A stretch of 64,000 nucleotides of DNA from assembly GCA_026419785.1 (NCBI GenBank), contig JAODTK010005787.1:81087-145086 (forward strand), given 5' to 3'. Source of the DNA: Sclerodactyla briareus. Taxonomy: Eukaryota > Echinodermata > Holothuroidea > Dendrochirotida > Sclerodactylidae. Positions 1-11,879 of this stretch are shown here, in pieces. Position numbers and translations under genes: made by a program. The notes beneath the pieces are model-generated. The model worked only from the letters and a program-made list of their open reading frames with translations. It was not told the origin of the DNA and ran no database searches. Position 1 is the first letter of the stretch. Every line of letters starts with the position of its first letter.

Positions 1-439
1 ATATGAAACCCTGTTAGTCTTGAAGGCCAAGTTAAGCTTGAAGCATGTGACTGCGTATAATAGAACACTGTATATTTATTACGAAGTAAAGAGGACCACA
101 TCCATGGATGCCATTGTTCCTTTTTTTTAAACAAATTAGCAGATTAGCAGAAACTGATATGGGGGTCTGGTGCTCTCAAAATGATTGGCACATTCTGAGA
201 CGTGATATCTGCAATCATTTTTTCTACTCGGAAATCCAAGCTGGTCGCCACACGATTGGTCAGGAGACGCCCACTTTGGAACCCATTTCACATTTCTATA
301 GGAAAATTATGTGTGCGAAGTTTCGTAACAATCGGGAGAAGAGTCATAAAGTTATTATGGTAACTAAAAAATCACGGCGGCAGCGGCCAAGACGGCAAAG
401 GCAAAACCATTATATTCCCCAGATATGGTTAACATGATT

Positions 440-1080
440 CTCTAAAGCCTAGGTGACCTTGACCCTTACCCAAAGGCAATGAGGATAATCTACTCATTTA
501 TTACAACCTATAAGCCAAGTATGAGCCCTCTAAATTATTTTCATCTCTGTAGTTGTCATATTTATGTGTGGAGTTGACCTTTGTTGACCTTGGACCTCAC
601 CCAAAATTAATTGTGATCATCTACACCACATTGCCAACCTGTATGCCAAGTATGATCCCCTACATTTTGTTGAAAAGTCATGGTTTACGAGGTTTTCAAA
701 CATAGCTCTGTGGTCCACAGGTGACCTTGGACCGGTCTAAAAAGCAATAGGGATCATTTATGCCACAAGTTACCTACATGTCAAGTACAAGCTCTCTACA
801 CCTTTTCCCCGCACAAATTGATAGCGTTCACAAGGTTGCTGGATTTTGATCTTGCGACCTTCCGGGTACTTAGACGTGACCCAGAAACAACCTACAGGGA
901 TAATCTACTCCACACGACGAACCTACATGTCAAGTACACCTTTTTGTCACACAATTATCATGTTTTACAAGGTTTTCAGACTTTGATCTTTGTCGAATTT
1001 GGACCGCACCCAACAAACAATCAGGATCATCAACTCCATGTGGACAACCCACAGGCTCAGTATGAACCTTCTATCTTTTC
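440..1080. repeat. Diverged ~135-bp tandem repeat, about five units
   Basis: Five related units recur every ~125-148 bases. The block 'ggatcatctac' with 'ccaagtatga' 25-30 bases later is recognisable near 484, 613, 750, 898 and 1,023. Each unit also has a GACCTTGGACC-like segment and most have a 'gttttcagactttgatct'-like segment. The units differ heavily, so the array is old. The same building blocks occur in the satellite at 27.1-30.0 kb. Confidence 0.7.
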
Positions 1081-1587
1081 TCTGAATGACATGCCAGTAG
1101 GACTATGGGGATTCCCTTCGCACCTGTCCTCCCCCTGGCAACACTATATTTGTAGCTGGTAGCCTAACTCCAAAATTAGGCAAATTGTTTTCAGTCTTTG
1201 TGACTGTTTTCATTGTTTTTTCATTGGTCAAATCCCCTTTGTAGTGGAAATTACAGTAGTTATTTTCTCTTCCCTATTATATAAAATCCTGAGAAAATCG
1301 TCCAAATTCAGTGGCAGGTCCGACCAAGTTCCAAATGCGCAAATAGAGGAGGGTTCAGGACCGATTTCTCAAGGACCTAGTTAATGCTGTTTTTTTGTAA
1401 CATTTAGAAGAGCGTGAGAATGTGATTCTAATGGTTGTGAAATAATTTGTATCTGAGTCACAAGAAAAGAAAATATTGCGATGGACCATGCTAACTATAT
1501 CCATTGGGTCAGTGAATAGCTATTGTAACTTCCTGTTTCTACACTCATAGCTAGTGCATCACCACATCATGTAACATTAAATCATAA
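1081..1587. other. Unassigned non-coding stretch
   Basis: AT-rich sequence between two repeat blocks. I see no gene, RNA or repeat in it. Confidence 0.5.
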
Positions 1588-1795
1588 CTAGAAAATGTCG
1601 GCGGGTAAACCGCATGACGTATATCAAAAACCCTCCATCTCTCATTCAAGAAATTGGTGAACGTGAAACCGGATAATATTCGTGGAAAGAATATATTTAT
1701 AGACTTGTGAAGCGACAACGTGTACAGGTTAATGGGCAATTCCATAAGCACATTGTTCATTGTAGAGCTCCCCGACAGCCCGGACAAGGTTTCGT

Positions 1796-3460
1796 CCTTA
1801 AATAAGCACATTTATGCAATACTTCGACTCTTTAACCACATGGCCACCCGACATGAGGTCAAATCAGGTCAGAGGTCACCGACACATGCAGGTCAACAAT
1901 TATCACAATAGTGAACCATCCAGCCTTCGCAGATATTCATCTCCATTAAGCCAAAAAACGTTTTTCGACCCCTAGTGACCTCGAATGAACCTTAATGATC
2001 TGACACATTATTTAAAATTGTTACTTCTCATGTGAATACATCCACTCCCAGGAGCATTTGCATTCAGGGGTGATGAACAACCCCAGTGCTAGTGATTGCG
2101 AAAAAGTACTAGAATCAGTTTTTGACCCCTAATGACCTTTAATGACCTCATGACATGGCGGTTTTATGAAAATTGTTCCACTACTCCATGTGATGCATCC
2201 ACGCCTAGAAGCATATGCATCCCAATGAACATGTTCAAATGTTATTGCAAAAAAGGTATAAAAAATTGAACCTTTGACCCCTTGTAACTACCAAAGTACG
2301 TGTCGGATCGAAGCGGAGTTTGTTTCCTCCCTCCATAACGCACACAAACTCTATCACATATCCCAAAAATGACCTTTTCTATTTTTTTTGCCCATAACTC
2401 CTTAAATAACACCTTTATTCAAGATTCGACCTTAACCACATGACCACCCGACAGAGGTCAAAGTTCAGGTCAGAGGTCACACACATGCAGTCAACAATAT
2501 ATCACAACTGTGAACCATCCAGCCTTCGCAGATATTCAATTCTCCGATATAGGCCAGAACAACAGTTTTTTGACCCTTAGTGACCTCGAAGGACCTTTAT
2601 GATATACAGTATTTATGAAAATTGTTACGCTCCAGTGATACATCCACTCCCAGGAGCATTTTGCATTCTGATGAAACAACCAGTGCTATTGCCGAAAAAG
2701 TACTAAAATCAGTTTTTGACCCTAATTGACCTTTAATGACGTCAATGTACATGGCGGTTTTATGAACATTGTTTACAAACTCCATTGGATGCCTCCACTC
2801 CTAGAAGTCATATTTGCCTTCCAATGAACATGTCCAATGTTAATTGAGCAAAAACGGTATAATTGAACTTTGACCCCTCGTACTACCAAATTAAGTGTCG
2901 ATCGAAGCGGGAGTGTTTTCCCCCTCCATGAAAATCACACAAAGCTCTATCCACATATCCAAGAAAACCAAAAATAACCAGTTTTCTCTTTTTTGCCTGT
3001 ACTCCTTAAATCAGCACATTTTTTCAAGATTCGACCTTAACCACATGACCCCCGGACAGAGATCAAATTCAGGTCAGAGTCACACACATGCAGGTCACAA
3101 TTATATCCATGTGGAACCAGCCAGCCTTCGCAGATATTCAATTCTCCGATTATAGCCAAAAGCAGTTTTTGACCGCCTAAGTGACCCTGGATGACCTTAT
3201 GATATGACATTTTTATGAGAGATGTTACTCTCCATGTGATACATCCACATCCTAGAGCACGTTGCATTCTGATGAACACAACACCCAGTGCTATTGCCCG
3301 AAAAGTACTAAAATCATTTTTGACCCCTAAGTGACCTTTAATGACCTTCAATGACATGCGGTTTTTATGAATTGTTACCCTCCATGTGATGCATCCACTC
3401 CTAAAGCATATTGCATCATGAACATGTCCATGTTATTGCGAAAAAAGTTTAAACTCATCA
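1796..3460. repeat. Three ~600-bp tandem units within composite copy 1
   Basis: The landmark 'aagattcgaccttaaccaca' and its variants recur near 1,820, 2,420 and 3,028, giving a period of about 600. Each unit contains two ~150-160-bp homologous halves, each opening with a 'tttttgacccctaagtgacc'-like stretch (near 1,956/2,116, 2,566/2,712 and 3,163/3,318). AGGTCA and TGACCT half-sites are clustered in every unit. Confidence 0.85.
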
Positions 3461-3473
3461 TTTTGACTGATCA

Positions 3474-3925
3474 GGACAACTCATATGCAAATTAGTCACA
3501 TCAATTTACCCTCAGTGAGCTTGATGCCATTGAATAACTTTATCAGGACTGGTAGTTGGCCCTATTCACCAAAGTTTCGTCAAATCCCTAAAAGTTGAGA
3601 AATAATTGCATTAATTATTCTAATTATGCTAACGATATGTAATTAAAAAAACCCACATAATGAACTTCAGTGATTTCAACGCAATTGAATAAATTTCTCG
3701 GGACTGTTAGAAGGTTCCTACCTCACCAAGTTCGTGAGAATCCAACAAAGTTTATAATTTGCCTATTGCTTATTGGCCAACTATTATGCAAATTAGTCAT
3801 GCACGATGTCCTCCAGTGACCTCAGCCACATTAGTAAAATTCATCGGTACTGATAGTTGGCCCTATCCCAAGTATTCTTGAAAATTCCAATGATTGTTTT
3901 GAAATATCACTACATTTTCTATATT
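3474..3925. repeat. Three ~150-bp tandem units within composite copy 1
   Basis: Units start near 3,480, 3,629 and 3,779. Shared blocks are 'tatgcaaattagtcac', 'attgaataaattt...ggactg', 'ttggccctattcaccaag' and a 'cgtgaaaatcc'-like end. The third unit is truncated. A matching three-unit run lies at 9,310-9,770. Confidence 0.8.
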
Positions 3926-4198
3926 AGGCATTGGCCAAGAAATGCAAACTTGACCTCGGATGACCTTGAAATTGTCGCCATGTTTTTTCGGCTCCAACAA
4001 CTACCACAACCACCACGTTTCGTGTCAATCGCACGAACTTGAAAATTTTGCAAAACCTGCAAAATAGAGGGCAACAAATATACGATATAGCCCATTTTCG
4101 AACTTATCCGAGACTTTACTCATACGGACATGTGAACCAAGTTTTGGGTCAATCGGATAAAGTGTTAAGAATGGAGCGCTAACCGCCTCAATTTTCCA

Positions 4199-4246
4199 TG
4201 CGGGCGGCGGCGCGGCGGAGCCTGCGGCGGCGGAGACGGCGGGCAC
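4199..4246. repeat. CGG-rich end of composite copy 1
   Basis: GC-rich run of imperfect CGG repeats, strikingly different from the AT-rich flanks. Copy 2 has the shortened equivalent at 10,036-10,068. Confidence 0.8.
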
Positions 4247-4567
4247 AGGACCAAAACCATAAATCCCCGAAAAAACTAAAGTGTGCGGGGATATAATTAA
4301 TTTACTGCTCTATAGGACATTACCATGCATATAAGAGGCAGTCAGAGAGGAAATGTTCTATGCCATAATAAGAATCAGTCTCTCAGAACATCTCACAAAA
4401 TCGAAGCTATCAGGGCAAGGATGGTTGATACATGTAGAGAGTTGTTTCTGGCAAATTTTTGCCCATTAGTTCCCAGCATACGAGTGACATTTATGAAGAC
4501 GGGATGTACCATGATAGATGGATCGTGATTACTTGTTTAGTCGACGGTCTCCCCCTCTGCCCTGCAG

Positions 4568-4717
4568 AGAGACACTGCATTTCGTACTTCGGGTAATTCA
4601 GAGGAAGAGGCGATAGGAAGAACCGAGGATGAGATGACAATTCTGATGAAAAATAATTCACAACAACTGCAGGATCCTAATACAAATTTGACCTCCCAAA
4701 TCTTACATGACCTCTAA
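4568..4717 (+). CDS. Possible terminal exon of an unknown plus-strand gene
   Basis: A strong acceptor (pyrimidine tract 'ctccccctctgccctgcag' ending at 4,567) is followed by 49 open codons and a TAA at 4,715-4,717. The peptide is acidic then polar, with EEEAIGRTEDEM in the first half and NNSQQLQD in the second, like a cytoplasmic tail or disordered C-terminus. I do not recognise the family. No partner exon was found upstream, and the only nearby polyadenylation-like signals are weak. It would lie on the opposite strand to kindlin. A chance open frame after a chance acceptor is quite possible. Confidence 0.22.
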   Translation, partial: RDTAFRTSGNSEEEAIGRTEDEMTILMKNNSQQLQDPNTNLTSQILHDL

Positions 4718-7409
4718 CTCTTCATGATAAGGCTAACTTGTCCAGTGCCGTAATGAGAAATGGGGGTTTCCCTTTACTGTAGCTTTTCATTCCACACTGC
4801 ATTACACAGAGTTTATACCATCCTTATAAACATACCCACTGGCCGACATAACTAGTGGCTTGCCGTCTTCAATCTCATATAAGGAAGAAAAGGTCTCCAT
4901 GACCAGGAAATTACACTTACTTTTTTTCTTTTAATCCAACAAAATTCAGTGGGAAGTGGGCCTTGCCACATGATGACGAACTTTCATGATCATCCGATTC
5001 ATACTAGAGGAGAAGGTATTGCGTACTTCCACGAAATAGGCAGGAGTGGCCCGTACCCCCCAATTCTGAAACAACCCAGATGACCCTTCACTACATCATT
5101 GACGATTTGTAGCTGGCAATTTATTGTTTAAATCCCTGAGGTTTTGAACCTCCACACCACAGCCTTTTTTTTATACAGTTGGATTGTTTCCACTACTTCA
5201 GTGCTTGTGAGAAGCACGATGCACAGTTGGGCATAGGTAACATTCTCAAAGTACAATGGTCATATAAACATAACTTCTGCTATTTTGGTGATTACATCTA
5301 GTATATTTGGGGAACCCAACCCTCGAAAGAGTTTCAGCGTATTCGACGTGTAACAGGAGATAATTCTGCCATTGCGCCATGTGATTCGTGACTCACAAGA
5401 TAACCAGGGCCTTTGTGTAATACAAAACATGTACTTTTTTCCAACCTAGTGACAAAAAGACCAGCAATAGGATCTGATTAAAAGTTACAAATTCAAGAAA
5501 TTTGTTCACAAGATGAAAGAATGAAAGAATAATTTCTTTAATTTCATTCATGCTCCATATACTCCAGTGATGTCATCAGTTGGAGTAAAATTAATTCAAG
5601 TAAATAAATAACTCAACAAGTGAACGTGCCAAAATCTCCAAATTGTTTGTTTGGGGTTTGCCATGTACTCTCTATGATTGTGCCAGTTTTTCAAGATATC
5701 TCTACATGACCATTGTACTCTGTCTTTGGTATGACCCCACCAGGGATGGCACCATGAAGAAGTAACATATTTGCTCTTTGTTGATTGAACCCTGGTCATA
5801 ATGGCAGATGTTCACCATCTGTTGCTCTATGTCTGTTGATCTGTCAATTAGCTAATCTGATCTCCTTCATACATAGAGTGTCTATCGTAAACTACATGTC
5901 ATGGTCCTAAAGGTTCCCAGACCACTGCAAAAGAGAATTCAGGGACCCTACAACAACCTCCTACAATTAATCAAAGCGGGAAGTTGCCCCTCTGCCTTGG
6001 TTAATTCCAATGGTTCCTGGATCCATCAAACACCCTCACATGAAATTCCACGGTAACACCCATTTCCTCATGTACATGAATCAATAAAGTCAATACAGAG
6101 ACCAGGGGCCACAATAACATCTGCAGGCCCTGTGAAATACCAACACTCTGTATGATAAAAGTTACAACGGGGCAAACCGGTCCTGACAAATCATTAGCAG
6201 CTATCTAAACAATCAGGATATGCTGGCTCCAAACGACTCAATTCTACACAAGCATTAGTAGGCCTGCAAGAAGAAGCAGAGCTGATGAAAATAATGCCCT
6301 AGTCTTGAACAACACCCAATTGGGATTGGCAAAGACATCCCTATCGACTGAGATGGTACCCAGTTTGCTCTTCAGTTCTCTTCAGGACAGAGAAAAAGCA
6401 AAGACGTTGTCTTTTGGTAAATATGACCGAAGAAAAGCATAACTGCGAAGTCTGAGAAGCCAACTTTCATGTATCAGGTGAAAAACGTCATACCGTTGCC
6501 ATGCTGAATGTGAACGTTACATTTTGAAAGCATTGAATATACAGGAAAGACAGCCATGAGACACTGAACCAACATCTATTTCCATCCTACTTATTGGTTG
6601 GTTGAGAATTTATTTTCTCCAATACAAAAGCCATACACTCGAAAATATTCATGGGGTAGGTCGATGAGGTTGATTGACACATCCATGTATGAATATAATC
6701 TCTTCAATGCTCTAGTCTGCACTTTTAGTCACCTCTTAGAGCTTGGAAAAACTGTGATGAACATGTCCGAATGACATTCAAATAATGACTGCCCAAACAG
6801 TTTAATCTAATTCCTAACATTTCTATACAGGGATGGAATATAGGTTTTCATCAATCCTACTGGTATATTATGGCTCAAGCACAACATGTCATGAGGGGAT
6901 TGGGGGTTGAGGGGGGGGGGGGGGGGGTTCGAGGAATTGGTAGGCCCCCATGTGTGAAAAGATATTGTCAGTCTGAGCCACACCCCCACCCCCCCCCCAC
7001 CCCTTCGCTGAGGCGAGCTCTTTGTGCGACATGAAATTGTGAAGATGGAAAATGTCAAGTGGTCCCACTCTCAAGGAGTTAGCTGGTCTTGAATAGTTCA
7101 CACACCTCTGATAATAGTGTAAATACGCCCCTGGTCCTGATGCAATGCTTTCATTACAGGTTATAACACCCAATAACGTCATTGGTCACCAAGCCAGCAG
7201 CAGTAATTAGCCTTATCAGCAATATCCATATTCTCCATGATAACAGCATATTAGTCAGAAGAAACATTAACCCCACAGTGCCCACGTGAGTTCACATTCA
7301 CCTGCGAAACACAAAACCGAGAAGGACTTCAAACTCCATTTGCAATCAAACGCACCAGCCTCACGCCATGGCTGACTTAATCAGACATATATATCATATT
7401 GTATTGGAG
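4718..7409. other. Unassigned non-coding stretch with G/C homopolymers
   Basis: No supported gene. A run of 17 G at 6,911-6,927 and C-rich runs at 6,981-7,004 form a self-complementary pair about 60 bases apart. The remainder is AT-rich unique-looking sequence. Confidence 0.5.
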
Positions 7410-10120
7410 AACTAGAAAAATGTCAAGCGGGTAACCGGCCAGTACGTATATATCCCCCATCTCTTATTGCAGAATTGTGTGAACATGAAACCGGACAATA
7501 TTCGTGGAAAGAAGTCATTCATAACTTGTGAAGCGACATGTGTACATGTAAATGTGTCATTCCATATTGCACTTGTTAGTTGTATAAGGCACCCCTACAG
7601 GCCCGGACAAGGTGCGTCCTTAATAAGCACATTTATTCAAGATTCGACTCTTAACTGCACTGGCCACCCGACAGAGGGCAAAATTCAGGTCAGAGGTCAC
7701 ACACACAATGCAGGTCAACAATTATATCACAAGGTGAACCCCCGCCTTCGCAGTATTTCACAAAGTCTCCGATTATAGTCCAAAAAACAGTTTTGACCCC
7801 TAAGTGACCTCGAATGACTCTTTAATGAATATACCAGTTTTTATGAAAATTGTTATCTCCATGTGATACATCCACTCCTAGGAGCATTTTGCATTCTATG
7901 AACACACCCAGTGCTATGCAGGAAAAGCACTAAAATCAGTTTTTGACCCCTAAGTGACCTTTAAACTGACCTTCATTGACGTGGCGGTTTTTATAAAATT
8001 GTTACCTCCCTGTGATGGGCATCCACTCCTAGAAGTTTATATTGCATTCCCATGAACATGTCCAATGTTATTAGGGCGAAAAAGGTATAAAATTGAACTT
8101 TGACCCCTTGTCACTAACCAAAGTAAGTGTCCGATCGAAGCTGGAGTTGTTTTCTCTACATAAAGCACACAAAGCTCTATCACAATCCAAAAATAACCAG
8201 TTTCTACTTTTTTTTTGCCCGTACCTCCCTCTGCTTAAATAAGCACATTTCTTCAGATTCGACCTTCACCCACATGACCACCGACGAGATCAATTCAGGT
8301 CAGAGGTCACAAACTCACCTGCAGGTCAACAATTATATCACAATGGTTAACCATCCATCCCTCTCAGATATTCAGCTTTTCCTGATTATAGCCAACTAAC
8401 CAGTTTTGAAACCCTAATGATCTTGAATGACCTTTAATGATATGAACGTTTTTATGAGATTGTACTCTCCAGGTATACACATCCACTCCCAGAGCATTTT
8501 GCATTCTGATACACACCCAGTTCTATTGCCGAAAAGTCTGAACTCAGTTTTTGACCCCTAAGTGACCTTCAATGACCTTCAATACATGGCGGTTTTTATG
8601 AAAATTTGTTTTCACGTCCATGTGATGCAGCCACTCTTAGAAGATATTGCATTCCCATGACATGTCCCTGTTATTGCGAAAAAGGTTAAAATGTGAACTT
8701 TGATTGACCCCTGTAAGACAAAGTAGTGTCCGATCGAGCGGGAGTTGTTTTCTCCATAAAGCACCACAAACCTCTATCACATATCCAAATTTAGGCGCAG
8801 TTTCTACTTTTTGCCCGTAACTCCTTAAATAAAATAAGCACATTTTTCAGATTCGATCGACCATTAACCACATACCAACCCGACAGAGGTCAAATTCAGG
8901 TACAAGGTCCACACCCATGGAGGTCACCATATATTTCAATGGTGAACCATCCAGCTTCGCAGATACTTCAATTCCGCTCGCTATGCCAAAACAAGTTTTT
9001 GACCCCTAAGTGACCCGCGAATGACCTTTAATGCTATGACAGCTTTTATGAATGTCTCATCCATGTTATACAATCACTCCTAGGAGCATTTTGCATTCTG
9101 ATGAACACATCAGTGCGATTGCCAAAAAGTACTAAATCATCAGTTTTTTTGACCCCTAAGTGACGCTTTATGAACCTTCAATGACCTGGCGGTTTTTATG
9201 AAAATTGTTACAACACTCCATGTGATGCCTCCACTCTCCTTAGAAGCATATTGCCTTTCCAATGAACATGTCCAATGTTATTGCGAAAAGTATAACTCAC
9301 TCATTTTGACTGATCAGGACAACTAATATCCAAATTAGTCACACTAAATTACCTCAGTGATCTTGATGCTATTGAACCTCAATTTATCGGCTGTTAGTAG
9401 TCCTATTCACAAAGTTTCGTCAAAAAATCCCTAAAAGTTGAGAAAATAATTGCATTAATTATTCTATTACTGCTAACGAATATGTAAATTAAACACACAT
9501 AATGACCTTCAGAGTGATTTCAATGCAATTAAATAAATTTATCTGGACTGTTGGAAGGTCCTACTCACCAAGTTTTTCGTGAGAATCCACCAAAGTTTAT
9601 AATTTTTCTAATTGCTAATTGGGCTAACTATGATGCAACTAGGTAGCAACGATACCCTACAGTGACCTCGGCCACATTAGGACCATTCATCGGCACTGAT
9701 GTTGGCCCCTATTCACCAAGTTTCATGAAAATCCCATCAAGTTTTGAAAATTCCCATACATTCTGCTAAATTAGGCCTACTTGCCAAAAAATGCAAACTT
9801 GACCTCGGATGACCTGAAATTGTCGCCATGTTTTTCGGCTCCAAACTACCCCACAACCAACAACGTTTTTTCGTTTAATCGCACGAACTTGAAAATTTTG
9901 CGAAAACCTGCAAATAGAGGGCAACATATATGATATACCTAGTTTCGAATTATCCAATTTACTCAGTACGGAAATGTGTACCAGTTTTGGGTCAATCGGA
10001 TAAAAAGTTAAAGAATGAGAGCGCACCCGCCTAAGTTTCGGCGGCGGCGCGGCGGAGACGGCGGGCACAGGGTCAAAACCATAATATCCCCTCACACTTA
10101 CAGTGCTTGCGGGGCTATAA
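7410..10120. repeat. 2.7-kb composite repeat, copy 2
   Basis: This is a direct-orientation homologue of 1,588-4,300 with the same order of parts: opening segment, three ~600-bp units (landmarks near 7,640, 8,250 and 8,850), three ~150-bp units (9,310-9,770), then the CGG-rich end at about 10,036-10,068. Frequent one- and two-base indels separate the copies. The 2.7-kb length and the three-plus-three unit number are kept in both. Confidence 0.85.
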
Positions 10121-11438
10121 GACCTATGTTCAATCTTCCAGGAGTCAGTGTAGGAAGGCTGTGAGAGCGACACAGTTTTTAAACCACTTTGAAAAACAAA
10201 CGTATGTATACAGGTGGGACAGCAAGCAAAAACCAATATATCTCAGAGTGGGGATGAGATATAATTACTGATCGCATAAGCGCTTCGGACTTCGTGGGAA
10301 GCTGCAGACAGGGTCATATCTGAATACTCACACATGTCCCAAGCAGCAACTGGATTCATGTACAAGTGCCAGAAGGAAATTTGACGCTGGGCCCAAAGTG
10401 GAATTCTTTAACCAACTTTTGGTAAAATGGCATCATTTTGTTTTTTAATATCCCTGGTTAAGACTAGAGAAAACAAATGAAAAATTATAAACTCCAGGGG
10501 ACAGTGGTTCTCATAATATTAATTTTCTCAGCATATTACCTAACCCATACTACTAGACACTGTGTCAACTTACTATCTACTCATAGCTGAATAAGAATTC
10601 CATTATTATGCTCCTTTAATAATGGCTCCTCTGCTCATCTGACAACCTTTGATGCTCTGTTGAGCAGTGGGGAGGAGTGCATGGCCACCAGATCAATAGT
10701 GACAGTGGCTGGTAATTACCTTAGAAGGTCAAACATATACCGAAAACAAACCCATAACATTACAGAGCACACAAGTCGAAAGGGTGAATTCTGAATTCAT
10801 AAGTACACCTATCGGTTTTAATGCACAGCAATTATTAGACGTCCAGGAAATGAGGTTTAAATGATCAGAGATCATTTATATTATTGAAAGTAAAGGTGAA
10901 CTATTGTTATCAATCAACAGGGAAATTAGTCTGGCCATAAAACTGATGGCGTTAATAGTTATAGTGTAATTGTAAGGCAGAGTTATTTTCCATTGGACAA
11001 ACAGCCAAGAATGAAAGAATACTCGAAAAAGACTGAATTGCTATTAAATCACGGTTCAGCTGAAGCTAGTTGGTGCAGTGTGATACAGCTGTGTTGCTGT
11101 AGCAACCTGTAACTAAACAGGGCTGTTACTCGACTCACTGAAGTGAAAATATTGGAGGACATACCCTGACATTATTACATTACATTATTACACAGCATGC
11201 AGCTAACAGAGCGCTGTGAATTGAATGGTACGGTAGTATCAAGAGTAACATTCTGGAGTCCAACACTGCCTCCTAAGTCAAAGTACACAATGGACCTGGC
11301 CTACTGTTACCAGCGTAGTCTCTTTAGGATGCTCATAGCATGAAAAATCCATAAATGTTCAAAGTTTTGTGGAGGTAGAGAAGGGAAAATCCTGCAATTT
11401 CTCACGTTTGGCACAGAATTCATAGAGTTATGAATGAG
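10121..11438. other. Unassigned non-coding stretch
   Basis: Unique-looking sequence with no supported gene. It is probably kindlin intron if the remaining exons lie left of the window. Confidence 0.4.
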
Positions 11439-11879
11439 AGTGAACCAGGGTTCACGATAAGCAGGTGGCCCAGGGGCTATTAGCCCCCAAAATACATCAA
11501 TATCCCCGGGTCCTAATGAAATTTAAAAACCAGGGGCTATTTTTGGTGCAAAGCCCCCTGGGATCTTCACTTGGTACATTTAGGTAGGCCTAACTAATAA
11601 TGCAGCAAGGCACTATTTCAAAGTTTTGTTGGCAGACTGACACTTCAGTGTATGTAGTGTAGTAATGCATGTGAGCTAGGTTTGTAAGACTCTGGGATTG
11701 ACTTTCATTGAGCTCTGGTGCTCCTCAATGCAGAAGTCAAGAAAGTGATCGGAGCCCCTGCTCCTAACAAAATAACCCCTGGTCCATGCAGATTCCACGA
11801 ACCAGGGGAATTATCTTTGGAAAAAGTAACAGAAAAGTAACCCCTGGACTCCATCCCTTATTTCGATCCCTGGAGTGAA
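11439..11879. mobile_element. Short inverted-repeat transposon (MITE) with 6-bp target duplication
   Basis: The element body is 11,445-11,873 (429 bp). Both ends begin CCAGGG with ATAAG nearby, and both continue into a GGCCCAGGGG / GTCCAGGGG block in inverted orientation. AGTGAA flanks it at 11,439-11,444 and 11,874-11,879, consistent with a target-site duplication. The inside is non-coding and repeats a 'ccaggggctatt' motif. With no transposase it must be non-autonomous. The superfamily is not assignable from this copy. Confidence 0.7.

Larger units (their letters stand above)
1588..4300. repeat. 2.7-kb composite repeat, copy 1
   Basis: This block matches 7,410-10,120 in the same orientation over its full length. 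It opens with 'aactagaaaatgtc' and an ACCGGATAATATTCGTGG segment. It continues as three ~600-bp units, then three ~150-bp units, and ends in a CGG-rich segment and a short ATCCCCG...CGGGGAT inverted repeat. No open frame of consequence runs through it, and no terminal inverted repeat or target duplication is clear. It may be a non-autonomous element or a dispersed satellite block. Copies differ by many single-base indels. Confidence 0.85.

Noticed and set aside
6889-7182. Minus-strand frames with glycine or proline runs
   Set aside because: Products of the G and C homopolymers at 6.9-7.0 kb.
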